Shown here piece after piece: positions 23,007 through 30,705 of a stretch of 40,782 nt of DNA. Position numbers and translations under genes: made by a program. The notes under the pieces are model-generated. The model ran no database searches. It was given only the letters and a program-made list of their open reading frames with translations, and was not told the DNA's origin. This stretch comes from Acididesulfobacillus acetoxydans (GTDB lineage: Bacteria; Bacillota; Desulfitobacteriia; Desulfitobacteriales; Desulfitobacteriaceae). Location of the stretch: NCBI RefSeq assembly GCF_900016645.1, contig NZ_CDGJ01000028.1, one strand, 5' to 3'. Positions within the stretch are counted from its first letter, which is position 1. Each line of letters opens with the position of its first letter.

Positions 23007-25469
23007 ATGGCTCACTGGAGACTCAGCTCGCAGAGTAGGCAGAACCTTCTCTGGTTTAATGTCGTTGCGGCTTTGTTGCTCGTTGGGGTGGGGGCCTGGT
23101 TTCGAGGACTTTATTTTCCCCAGGATTTTCTGGTGGTTAACATCGTAGTAGGTGTCCTGGGCCTTACGGCACTGCCCGTGCTACCAGAGAGGACAGGCCT
23201 AAAGTTCGATCTCCTGGATGGAGCCGTACTCTCCTTCGGATTGTCGTATTCACTCGCAGTCTTAGCGGCAGTCAGTACAGGAGACGCGATAGAACAGTGC
23301 CTTCGCGTTTGGACTTATGTTCTGTATTATTTCATTCTGAGCCGCTCCTTGGAGGGCCGGGTTCGGATGCGCTTTCTGTCGCAAGGCTTGGTGCTGGTCG
23401 GCGGTGTGCTCGCCGTGTGGGGGATCATGACGGTTCCGGGCTGGGTGAGCTATAGCAATTCTTGGAATAGTGTGCTGAGTTCGACCTTCCAGTACCACAA
23501 TGCCTTTGCCGCGTTTTTGGTTGGGATCATGGTGCTGGCCGCTTACTTCTGGCTGGAAAGCGAGAGGTTCTGGGCGGGGAGCCTCTACGGTGCGGGGCTT
23601 CTCTTAATGGGTTTCGCCCTCGGGGGGACGCAGTCCCGGGGCGGGTACCTGGTCTTCCTGGCGGCGGTTGTCGGGATGTTCGTCATCTATCCGTTGGGCA
23701 GGAAACGCATGGTATGGCTGGCGGTTCTCAACATGTTTGCCGGATTCTTCTTATGGGGACGTTTCCTCCGGGCGGTGAACGGCAAATCAACACTCCTGTC
23801 CGTCCTGATTCTCGTCGCCGGTTGTCTCTGGGCCATAGCTCTTACTTTGGCGAAACTGCGGTGGGGCCGGATATCCGACAGGCTCCCGGCACGAACAATG
23901 AAGTGGGCTTTCGGAGGGGTTCTTGCACTGGCGCTGGTTGTGGGCGGCTGGGCTTTCCTGCGCCACGGTGGAGACGTGCTGGGGACGATCAGGCGGATCA
24001 ATCTGCATAATCACAGTGTGGAAGAGCGGTTCACTTTCTATTGGGACGCGTGGCGTATGTTCTTGCAGAGGCCGTGGCTTGGCTACGGTGGAGGGGGTTG
24101 GAACGCAGCGTACCGGGGCTTTCAGAGTTACCTGTACAACAGCACGGAGACCCACAGTATCGCTGCGCAGGTGATGGTTGAGGCCGGAGCCTTAGGCATA
24201 GCTGTTTTCATCGCACTACTGGTCTCGCTGGGACGGTCTGTGTACCGAACTTGGAGGGCGCTGAAGGGTCGCCAGGCAGGGGAGCGAACTTATCTGCTGG
24301 CCTTGGCATTGTCTGCGGCCGCCATCGGTGCGCATGCCCTGATCGACTTTGACTTGTCAGAGGGGACTGTTTCCCTTGTGCTATGGAGTAATATCGCTGC
24401 CCTGAGGGCGTTCAGTCTGCAAGGGGAGCGGGCTGGCGCAAAAGGCGGAGGAGCCTTAAGAGAGCACCCGCCTAGGGATGAGGGTCGCTCGAGAAAGGAG
24501 ATCCGGGCCGAGAAGAAAAAGAAGGATGGAAGGAAAGAAAGTGGGAAGGCCGGGGTGCCCGGCAGGGGCAAGGAAAGATTGAAGGCCGGGGAAAATAGGG
24601 TGAAGCAGGACGGGGGGAATAGTCTCCTGGGAAGCGTGGTGCTGGCAGTACTGCTCCTGGCGGCCGCCGTAACCGCGGTGGTGCCCTTTGCGATTCGAAG
24701 CGCGATGGGCGCGGCCGACGCGGCGGGGCAAGCCTTGGGGGCGAGAAACTACAGTGTGGCCCTTCAACAAGCGGAGAGGGCAACCCATAGCTTCCCGTTT
24801 GAGGCTTACCCCTGGTCGCAGGCGGCAGAAGCCAACATGTACCTGGCCTTGTCGGGGTCGGCCCAGGGAAGCAGCAAGGCCGCTGTATCGGATATCGACC
24901 GGGCTATCTCTTTGGCGCAGGATGATCCCTCGCTGTGGAGGATGAAAGCGGGGATCCTGGTCAACTCCGGGCACGCAGCCGGAGCTTACGCTGCCGCGCA
25001 GCATATCATCCCCTTAGCGCCGTTCTTGAACAGCTCTTATGAGGCGTATGGAGCGGTGGCTATGGACTATGCTTTAACTTCGCTGCAGGAGGGGAAGAAG
25101 GAGGCGGCGATAGCGGTCTGTGAATCGGTGGCAGGGATTCCGGAGAAAATAAAGGTAAAAGTAGATAATCTGAATCCATTCTTCAAGCGCAACTGGATCG
25201 TCCCGCAGAAGCTTGAGGCTACTCCGACGATTCGTCTTCAGGCGGACGAGGCAGACCTGCTTTTGGGAGACAAGCAGGTGGCGTCCGATTTGAAGGCACT
25301 TACGAGCGACAAGACGGTCGGACCGCAGGCCAGGCTGTGGCTGGCTGCGGTCCTGATATCGGAGGGTAACTCGCGCGCGGCGGAGCCGATGCTCCAAGGG
25401 CTCAACCCTCAGCAGCGAACGTCCGTCGGCGATCTGGCGAAGCAGATCGGGTCTCTGGCAAAGGGGTGA
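23007..25469 (+). CDS. O-antigen ligase-like membrane protein with C-terminal TPR-like domain
   Basis: 820 residues. The N-terminal part (1-470) has about a dozen helices and the Wzy_C/WaaL-type signature. This includes LGGTQSRGGYLVFLAA and a large extracytoplasmic loop, HNHSVEERFTFYWDAW with RPWLGYGGGGWN and ETHSIAAQVMVEAGALG. A very basic Lys/Arg/Gly linker (about 474-538) follows, then a further helix (about 541-562). The rest is an Ala-rich helical-repeat region of TPR type (ALQQAERATHSFPFEAYPW and similar). Such ligase-fold proteins transfer lipid-linked glycans to lipid A-core, to wall polymer or to proteins; O-oligosaccharyltransferases of S-layer systems share this fold. Beside an S-layer gene, a protein-glycosylating role is an inference. 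The linker recalls the inserts in the polysaccharide genes. Confidence 0.8.
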   Translation: MAHWRLSSQSRQNLLWFNVVAALLLVGVGAWFRGLYFPQDFLVVNIVVGVLGLTALPVLPERTGLKFDLLDGAVLSFGLSYSLAVLAAVSTGDAIEQCLRVWTYVLYYFILSRSLEGRVRMRFLSQGLVLVGGVLAVWGIMTVPGWVSYSNSWNSVLSSTFQYHNAFAAFLVGIMVLAAYFWLESERFWAGSLYGAGLLLMGFALGGTQSRGGYLVFLAAVVGMFVIYPLGRKRMVWLAVLNMFAGFFLWGRFLRAVNGKSTLLSVLILVAGCLWAIALTLAKLRWGRISDRLPARTMKWAFGGVLALALVVGGWAFLRHGGDVLGTIRRINLHNHSVEERFTFYWDAWRMFLQRPWLGYGGGGWNAAYRGFQSYLYNSTETHSIAAQVMVEAGALGIAVFIALLVSLGRSVYRTWRALKGRQAGERTYLLALALSAAAIGAHALIDFDLSEGTVSLVLWSNIAALRAFSLQGERAGAKGGGALREHPPRDEGRSRKEIRAEKKKKDGRKESGKAGVPGRGKERLKAGENRVKQDGGNSLLGSVVLAVLLLAAAVTAVVPFAIRSAMGAADAAGQALGARNYSVALQQAERATHSFPFEAYPWSQAAEANMYLALSGSAQGSSKAAVSDIDRAISLAQDDPSLWRMKAGILVNSGHAAGAYAAAQHIIPLAPFLNSSYEAYGAVAMDYALTSLQEGKKEAAIAVCESVAGIPEKIKVKVDNLNPFFKRNWIVPQKLEATPTIRLQADEADLLLGDKQVASDLKALTSDKTVGPQARLWLAAVLISEGNSRAAEPMLQGLNPQQRTSVGDLAKQIGSLAKG

Positions 25470-25624
25470 GCGAGACACCCAGGGAGCAGCGGGTTCAAGG
25501 AATGAGGGGACAGGTAAAAAGGCGCAGCTTTCAGATGGGCATGGATGGGAAGTTGCATGGTCGCCGTGAATTCCTGCGAAGATAGGTGAAGGAAGATGAA
25601 TGGCTGACGGTTGAAAAGGTTGTT

Positions 25625-25660
25625 GGGGGCACCGGCGTTATTGGCGGGTGCCCCCTCTTT
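25625..25660 (+). terminator. Rho-independent terminator
   Basis: GGGGGCACC (25625-25633) pairs with GGTGCCCCC (25647-25655), followed by TCTTT. It lies about 155 bases after the ligase-like gene in a 325-base gap (25470-25794) that otherwise shows no gene. The right part of the gap must hold the promoter for the small TPR protein; only weak elements (TTTGCA and TAATCT, 18 apart, near 25720-25750) are seen. Confidence 0.85.
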
Positions 25661-25794
25661 GCGTCCGAGTTTGACTCATGGTGGGTGGGAAACAGCGGGG
25701 TGGTAACTTAAATTGGAATTTGCAGCGGGGGGCAAGGTCTGCTAATCTATAGGGCGAGGGTAAGAAACACTCCGTGAGAAAGGTGTGACGTGTT

Positions 25795-26391
25795 TTGGGC
25801 AAATGGAAATGGAGTCTTGGCGCCTTAATAGTCGTTCTTGCGTTGGGGCTGGTTTGGGGTTTCTATGGGCGGCAGCCGCAGGGAAACGCCCCAGCGACGC
25901 AGAAGACACCTGGGGTGAGCGCCGGGGGTTCCTCACAGCATCCGTATACAATCGCCTCTCCGGGGGCAGAAAAATACGCAGGAGACACCGCTTGGAAAAA
26001 TTACGTGAAGAAGGCCGAAGGGAACCCGAAGGACGCTGCGGCCCAGGTCGACGCGGCTGTGGCATCGTTTGTGAACAAGAAGTACACGGACGCGGTCACC
26101 TACTACAAAAAAGCTATTGCTTTGGATCCGAAGAACGCCCAATATCCGGCCTACTTGGGGAACGTCTACTTCTGGGGTCTCAATAATCCCGCGCTGGCAG
26201 AGTCCTACTACCGGAAGGCGGTCCAACTGGACCCGACGTATGGGGACGGCTGGTTCCTCCTCGGTCGCTTCTACGTCGCCGAGGGCAAAAAATCAGAGGC
26301 GAAAAGCGTGCTGTCTGAGGGCTTGAAGAAGGTGCCTAAGTCATCCCCTCAGTATGCGCGACTGGAGGCGTACGCAAAAACAATCAAGTAG
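25795..26391 (+). CDS. Membrane-anchored small TPR protein
   Basis: 198 residues. TTG 25795 has AGAAAGGTGTGA ending about eight bases upstream. There is one N-terminal hydrophobic segment (WSLGALIVVLALGLVWGFYG) serving as signal anchor, a Pro/Ser/Gly/Gln-rich spacer, then two to three tetratricopeptide repeats. The clearest are AVTYYKKAIALDPKNAQYPA and AESYYRKAVQLDPTYGDGWF. The TPR part is therefore outside the membrane. TPRs bind other proteins. Its position after the ligase-like/TPR gene suggests a role in the same surface-assembly process, but this is context only. Confidence 0.75.
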   Translation: MGKWKWSLGALIVVLALGLVWGFYGRQPQGNAPATQKTPGVSAGGSSQHPYTIASPGAEKYAGDTAWKNYVKKAEGNPKDAAAQVDAAVASFVNKKYTDAVTYYKKAIALDPKNAQYPAYLGNVYFWGLNNPALAESYYRKAVQLDPTYGDGWFLLGRFYVAEGKKSEAKSVLSEGLKKVPKSSPQYARLEAYAKTIK

Positions 26392-26434
26392 GGGTGTCGT
26401 GCGCGATGCCGACCATGCCGGGCGCCGCCTGTGC

Positions 26435-26454
26435 GCCCGCTTCCGGGCTTCTTT
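26435..26454 (+). terminator. Short rho-independent terminator
   Basis: GCCCG-CTTC-CGGGC is a 5-bp stem with a tetraloop, followed by TTCTTT. It overlaps a second GC stem (GGGCGC 26420-26425 with GCGCCC 26433-26438). It lies 45 bases after the TPR gene. Confidence 0.7.
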
Positions 26455-26536
26455 AGATACGCTTAGATCGAGGCTCTCGCGATTGGCGACAGATGGTGGC
26501 TAAGCGAGCTCAGCAGAACGAAAGCGCGAGGTTGGC

Positions 26537-26565
26537 TTCACGTGCAAGCCTGCTCATGGTATAAT
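26537..26565 (+). promoter_or_regulatory. Sigma-A-type promoter of the HEPN/MNT pair
   Basis: TTCACG (26537-26542), a 17-base spacer and a perfect TATAAT (26560-26565) preceded by TGG, an extended -10. It is about 60 bases before the MNT start codon. Confidence 0.75.
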
Positions 26566-26624
26566 ATGGTGACGGACGGGATAACAAAGCGATAGACCCC
26601 AGCAAATGAGGAAGGGTGCTAATT

Positions 26625-26930
26625 ATGGCCGGCGTGGATTGGGAAATACCCTTAAAGCGCGTATTGTCCCGGGAACTGGACCGCTTAGGGTTAAGTGGAT
26701 ATCAGCTTCTCCTGTTTGGTTCGAGGGCGCGGGGAAATGCCAGCCCGGTCTCCGATATTGATATTGGGATCAAGGGGGTTGAGGCAATTCCTTTTCCGTT
26801 GCTTTCTGAATTGAGGGATGCAGTTGACAACTTGAATTTGCCCTTCAAAGTTGATTTGGTGGACATGACTCATGTTTCACGGGAATTCTATGAGCATGCC
26901 ATGGAAGGAGCGATTGTTTGGAAAGGCTGA
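26625..26930 (+). CDS. MNT-type nucleotidyltransferase (antitoxin-type partner of HEPN)
   Basis: 101 residues. The minimal nucleotidyltransferase fold has GSRARG (32-37), the metal pair SDIDI (D44, D46) and a third Asp in VDLVDM (D77). In type VII HEPN/MNT systems the MNT protein neutralises the HEPN RNase, in characterised cases by AMP-ylating it. I chose ATG 26625, eight bases after GAGGAAGG (26609-26616), over the GTG at 26616, which overlaps that site. The stop lies inside the HEPN gene (13-base overlap). The leader holds a 23-base segment (26595-26617) shared with one mismatch with 28712-28734, inside the broken Rpn gene. Confidence 0.85.
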   Translation: MAGVDWEIPLKRVLSRELDRLGLSGYQLLLFGSRARGNASPVSDIDIGIKGVEAIPFPLLSELRDAVDNLNLPFKVDLVDMTHVSREFYEHAMEGAIVWKG

Positions 26931-27319
26931 CTTTAGGAATCTTATCCGCGCAAAAGGCCTTGAAAGCTCTAAGCGAAGTATCGGACTTTGGGGACAACGC
27001 GGTTTTGCGGGACGCCGCGATACAGCGTTTTGAGTTTACCTTTGAAGCGGTTTGGAAGGCCCTTAAACTGTTTTTGGACGAACATGAGGGTATTATCGCG
27101 AACTCTCCGAAAGCGGTCATTCGTGAAGCATTTGCAGTCGGGCTTCTGACGGAGAGTGCAACAAGAGAATTTCTGGGCATGGTCGAAGCGAGAAATTCGA
27201 CGGTCCATACCTACAATGAAGCATTGGCTGTCGAGATTGCCAAAACAATACCGGGTTATTCCAAGCTAATGGCTGAGCTGCTAGAAGAATTGGCAAAACG
27301 GACACACTGGACCCCATGA
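26918..27319 (+). CDS. HEPN-domain protein (NTase substrate-binding family), toxin-type RNase
   Basis: 133 residues, an all-helical HEPN domain of the nucleotidyltransferase substrate-binding family (PF08780; the HI0074 type). The RNase motif R-x4-H is present as RNSTVH (R92, H97), so it should be catalytically competent. Other family traits are RFEFTFEAVWKALKLFL and SPKAVIREAFAVGLL. TTG 26918 has AAGGAG at 26905-26910, seven bases upstream, inside the MNT gene. Co-translation with the nucleotidyltransferase fits a toxin-antitoxin operon. It may act in phage defence, which is inferred from the family. Confidence 0.85.
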   Translation: MERLTLGILSAQKALKALSEVSDFGDNAVLRDAAIQRFEFTFEAVWKALKLFLDEHEGIIANSPKAVIREAFAVGLLTESATREFLGMVEARNSTVHTYNEALAVEIAKTIPGYSKLMAELLEELAKRTHWTP

Positions 27320-27341
27320 TGAACATCCCGGCTTTGGCTTT

Positions 27342-27580
27342 CTACGTTGGCCGGGGCGAACTCACATAGCCTCGGCGGTTGATGGAGACGGCGGCAGCGG
27401 CGAGGAGAACGACACCGCCCAGGAGCATGACCGTACGGAAGGAAGTCATAAAGGCCTGGGCGGATTGGCCGGCCGTGGGATGCAGGACTCCGGCCAGGAG
27501 ACCCGCCTGCCGAATTTCAAAGAGAGTCACGGAGAGGGTCGTCCCTACGATCATGCCGACATTGCGCACCGGAGCGTTGA
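27342..27580 (-). pseudogene. Duplicated 3' fragment of an MFS transporter gene
   Basis: Bases 27356-27580 match 28802-29026 without gaps and with about nine mismatches in 225 by eye. The fragment encodes the last transmembrane region (RNVGMIVGTTLSVTLFEIRQ and GGVVLLAAAAVSINRRGY) and ends SSPRPT, where the full-length gene ends SSLRSL. It lacks the rest of the transporter and is not expected to work. It lies directly behind the HEPN gene, on the opposite strand. Confidence 0.92.
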
Positions 27581-27620
27581 TAAATGAAGATTCACTCTTA
27601 GGATACTCAACTCTGCCGAG

Positions 27621-28211
27621 CTAAATCCAAGTTTCAAATATGTTTTCCAATTTGATTGTTAAATCAGTAAATACTTTGGAAACGATTTCTTCATCTTCAC
27701 CGAGCACATACATTTCGGGCCGAGGAAACTCTCCATGCTCATCCAAAACATAACTCATAATCGTCTCGGTCTCTGGTGTAACTATCCAATACTCCTTAAC
27801 ACCAGCCTGTTCATATTTACTGACTTTAATTATATTATCCTTTTTCGCGGAACTTCTGGAGACTATTTCAACAATTAAGGTTGGCGCTCCGCTATAGCCG
27901 TTTTTATCTAATCTGCCCTTGTCACAAATAACCGACAAATCGGGTTTGACTATTCTGTTATTTTTCTTTTCGTCAGTTTGCCCCTCCTTCATTGGAAGTC
28001 TTACCGTAAAAGGGGCAGCGAAAACCTTGCACTCTTTATCTAAAAAGTAATTGGACAAGATGCGACTCAAATTCATTGATATGTTCTGATGAACCGGTGA
28101 AGGAGTGGCCTGACAATAAGCGATACCGTCGATGATTTCCCATCTTTCATCTTCGGGCCAGTTTAAATAATCCTCGAAAGTGTATTCCCGTTGTTCATTA
28201 GGGATCGGCAT
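27621..28211 (-). CDS. Uma2-family putative PD-(D/E)XK endonuclease
   Basis: 196 residues from ATG 28211, which has AGGTGG five bases upstream; the GTG at 28220 lies in that site. Uma2/DUF820 (PF05685) proteins have a restriction-endonuclease fold. Landmarks are YTFEDYLNWPEDERWEIIDG at the N-terminus, VKPDLSVICD (D91) and PTLIVEIVSRSS (E115), with the following lysine region and VSKYEQAGVKEYWIV. It is AT-richer than its neighbours, which fits recent acquisition. It sits between the duplicated MFS fragment and a REP-like repeat. Its cellular role is unknown. Confidence 0.88.
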   Translation of the reverse strand: MPIPNEQREYTFEDYLNWPEDERWEIIDGIAYCQATPSPVHQNISMNLSRILSNYFLDKECKVFAAPFTVRLPMKEGQTDEKKNNRIVKPDLSVICDKGRLDKNGYSGAPTLIVEIVSRSSAKKDNIIKVSKYEQAGVKEYWIVTPETETIMSYVLDEHGEFPRPEMYVLGEDEEIVSKVFTDLTIKLENIFETWI

Positions 28212-28363
28212 TTTGACCACCTGCCTTGTCTTTTGCTCTTCCCCGGGATTGGGTTTTGCGGCAAGCCTTGGAATACCGCTGCATCCGTACCCTACTTTTT
28301 ATTATAGCACAAAACAGCTGACATTTCCTTCCGGTTTTACACTTCCTCGTATCATGGCAAGAG

Positions 28364-28419
28364 GGAATTGTGTCAGGAATTGTGTCAGGAATTGTGTCAG
28401 GGTCAGTCCCCCACACAAT
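28364..28419. repeat. Three 12-bp repeats plus hairpin, REP-like
   Basis: GGAATTGTGTCA occurs three times in tandem (28364, 28376, 28388), followed by GGGTCAGTCCCCC. ATTGTGT (28391-28397) can pair with ACACAAT (28413-28419). The wording resembles REP sequences linked to Y1-type transposases, but no transposase gene is present. Confidence 0.6.
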
Positions 28420-28516
28420 GGGGATCAATTCGGACAATTACGGACGAAGTTCCGGAGAAAGGGCTTCGGAGGGCGAAAGCCTCTCCGGGGCTTTTAGCGT
28501 TTCCCCCCGGAACTCG

Positions 28517-28797
28517 CTGCAAACGCTCAAGAAATGCATCACCATCAACATCGTTGATTTCAAATGCACCCCACTCCGAAAGCTCTACTCCAGCTGCCCT
28601 TTGACGGAAGACGAAACAGGCTGCCGATTGACTGACATCATAGAGGTCCATTTTCTCGAGATGTCCAAACTAATGGATTCAGAGATACTCAGTAAGGATG
28701 AAAAGGTGGGCGACCCTAGCAAATGAGGAAGGGTTCGCTTCGCTCTTCGACAATGCGAAAAATGCCATCAAATACGTTTCGCTTTCTTTAAAGCGAC
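28517..28797 (+). pseudogene. Truncated, frameshifted Rpn-family nuclease fragment
   Basis: In one frame LKKCITINIVDFKCTPLR, LTEDETGCRLTDIIEVHFLE and MSKLMDSEILSKDEKV match the middle of Rpn/PD-(D/E)XK transposase-like proteins. Near 28703 the match moves to the next frame (KRWATLANEEGFASLFDN, AIKYVSLSLKR). The N-terminus and the C-terminal tail are missing. The fragment ends where homology to the MFS 3' end begins (about 28798), so the MFS gene was joined to it by recombination. No start codon or leader of its own is evident. Confidence 0.75.
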
Positions 28798-30227
28798 CGG
28801 AGCGAACTCACATAGCCTCGGCGGTTGATGGAGACGGCGGCAGCGGCGAGGAGAACGACACCGCCCACGACCAGGACCGTACGGAAGGAGGTCATAAAGG
28901 CCTGGGCGGATTGGCTGGCTGTGGGATGCAGGACTCCGGCCAGGAGGCCCGCCTGCCGAATTTCAAAGAGAGTCACGGAGAGGGTGGTCCCTACGATCAT
29001 GCCGACATTGCGCACCAGAGCGTTGAGGCCGCCGGCGATGCCGAGTTTGCTTTTCGGTACGGAACTCATGACACTGCTGTTATTGGGAGAATTGAACATC
29101 CCCGCCCCAATGCCCATGAGCAGGGGTCCGGGAACGATCTGCCAGAAGGGGGAATGCGGCGTCAGCAGGACAAGGTAAAAGATGCCGGCGGCCATCGTCG
29201 CCAAGCCGCCGGTGGTCAGGGCGACCGGACCGTGTTTATCGGAAGCGTAGCCGCTCAGAGGGGCGGCTATGGCCATGGCCAGGGGAAAGGCGGTCATGAG
29301 AATGCCCACTTGGGTGGCGGAGTAGTTCAGGACGGTCTGCAGGTAGAAGGGCATGAGCATGGTGTAGGTGAACTGGCCGGCAAAAGAAAGAAAGGCGGAA
29401 AGGTTGCCGATGAGAAAAGGAATGTTTCTGTAAATGTCGAAGTCGATGATGGGGTCGGAAGTGCGGCGCTCCGCCCAGACGAATCCAACCAGCAAGAGAA
29501 GGCCCAGAGCGAAAGCCCCCAGGATTCCGGCGGAATCCCAGCCCGCGTCCTGGCCGTTATTGAGGGCGTAGAGCAGGCTGATCATGCCGAGGGCGAAGAG
29601 AAGGGCGCCGGCGGAGTCAAAACGGACGGAGTCCCCCTTGGCATTATCATTCGGCAGAATGACGAGGGCGCCGAGAAAGGCGATAATGCCGATGGGTACG
29701 TTGACATAGAAAATGGCCCGCCAGCTGATGAGGCCCACGAGAATCCCCCCCAGAGCCGGGCCCGTGAGGGAGCCGAGCGCGACCATGGTCCCGCTGAGGC
29801 CCAGAGCCCGGCCCCGCTCCTCAAGCGGGAAGGCGGCCACGATCAGGGCCTGGCTGTTGGCCATGAGCATGGAGGCTCCGACGGCCTGCAGGACCCGCAT
29901 GCCGACCAGGACCCAGATGTTATTTGTCAGGCCGCAGAGAGCCGAGCCCAGGGTGAAGAGAACGAACCCGCCCAGATAGAGCCGGCCCCTGCCCCAAATA
30001 TCGGCCAATTTGCCGAAGATGGGGAGAAGGCTGGAAATGGTCAGAAGGTAAGCGGTGACCACCCATTGCAGGACCGCCAGGCCGGCGTGGAGCTTAATTG
30101 CCATGGTCGGGAGCGCGACGTTGACTATGCTGGCATCGAGGGTGGACATGAAGGTCCCTAAAGCGACGTTGGCCAGGATAAACCAGCGTATGTGAGGCGA
30201 GTTTTTAATATTTTCGGTTATGTTCAC
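28788..30227 (-). CDS. MFS multidrug transporter, DHA2 (EmrB/QacA) family, 14 TM
   Basis: 479 residues from GTG 30227, which has AAGGAG about eleven bases upstream; the longer frame to 30350 has no such site and passes the likely promoter. This is a drug:H+ antiporter with 14 helices. It shows the first-helix motif STLDASIVNVALPTM, the DIWGRGRLYLGG loop (motif A), and GSLTGPALGGILVGLISWRAIF (motif C region) with YVNVPIGI. The last residues (SSLRSL) are encoded antisense to the broken Rpn fragment, and a near copy ends differently (SSPRPT). The native C-terminus may therefore have been replaced; loss of a few residues after the last helix is probably harmless. Expressed divergently from the RND adaptor. 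Confidence 0.9.
   Translation of the reverse strand: MNITENIKNSPHIRWFILANVALGTFMSTLDASIVNVALPTMAIKLHAGLAVLQWVVTAYLLTISSLLPIFGKLADIWGRGRLYLGGFVLFTLGSALCGLTNNIWVLVGMRVLQAVGASMLMANSQALIVAAFPLEERGRALGLSGTMVALGSLTGPALGGILVGLISWRAIFYVNVPIGIIAFLGALVILPNDNAKGDSVRFDSAGALLFALGMISLLYALNNGQDAGWDSAGILGAFALGLLLLVGFVWAERRTSDPIIDFDIYRNIPFLIGNLSAFLSFAGQFTYTMLMPFYLQTVLNYSATQVGILMTAFPLAMAIAAPLSGYASDKHGPVALTTGGLATMAAGIFYLVLLTPHSPFWQIVPGPLLMGIGAGMFNSPNNSSVMSSVPKSKLGIAGGLNALVRNVGMIVGTTLSVTLFEIRQAGLLAGVLHPTASQSAQAFMTSFRTVLVVGGVVLLAAAAVSINRRGYVSSLRSL
28802..29026. repeat. 225-bp direct repeat, right copy (MFS 3' end)
   Basis: Pairs with 27356-27580 in direct orientation, offset 1446 bases, with no indels. The segment between the copies contains the Uma2 gene, the REP-like repeat and the Rpn fragment. 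Confidence 0.93.
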
Positions 30228-30268
30228 GGTTTGGCCAAGCTCCTTCCGCTGCGATGTTGATATAAGAC

Positions 30269-30297
30269 ATTGTAAAGCATTTCGTGCCGGAATTAAA
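30269..30297 (-). promoter_or_regulatory. Possible promoter of the MFS gene
   Basis: On the minus strand TTTAAT, 17 bases, TACAAT. The -35 is weak. It is about 42 bases upstream of GTG 30227, which supports that start. Confidence 0.4.
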
Positions 30298-30469
30298 GCC
30301 TGGGTGAGCGCGCCTTGATGATGGGCGGACCAATGAGGGTTTATCAACACAAGGCAGCTTAGTGTTTACAGACGAAGATGATCGAGGTGGTCAATTCTCA
30401 GGCCGCCTTAAGGGTGCTGAACGCAGCGGAGGCTATTTATTAGGAATACGTAAAAATTCCACAGCCCTA

Positions 30470-30499
30470 TTGCCAAGCCAGGAATGGACTCATTATAAT
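30470..30499 (+). promoter_or_regulatory. Sigma-A-type promoter for the RND adaptor/pump operon
   Basis: TTGCCA (30470-30475), 18-base spacer, TATAAT (30494-30499). It gives a leader of about 200 nt before GTG 30706. The 478-base gap 30228-30705 otherwise shows only this and the divergent MFS promoter. Confidence 0.7.
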
Positions 30500-30705
30500 C
30501 AAAAGGGCCGGCTGGAAATTTGTCCCGGTGGGGGCCGATGCCTGCCAGACCAGAACTTTTGCCGGGCCTCACCCGCAAGCGGAATGAGTCCCGAGCGGCT
30601 TAGAGAAATATTTCACGGGGAAAGAAGAGAGGCAACTTTGAGGTGAGCTCGGACGTATATAACTTTGGGGTCACTCGGAGCACAAGGAAGAAAGAGGTGT
30701 TTACA

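Noticed and set aside
28698..30161. 487-codon plus-strand frame
   Set aside because: Apart from its first 33 codons (the Rpn fragment) it is antisense to the clear MFS transporter and encodes no recognisable fold.
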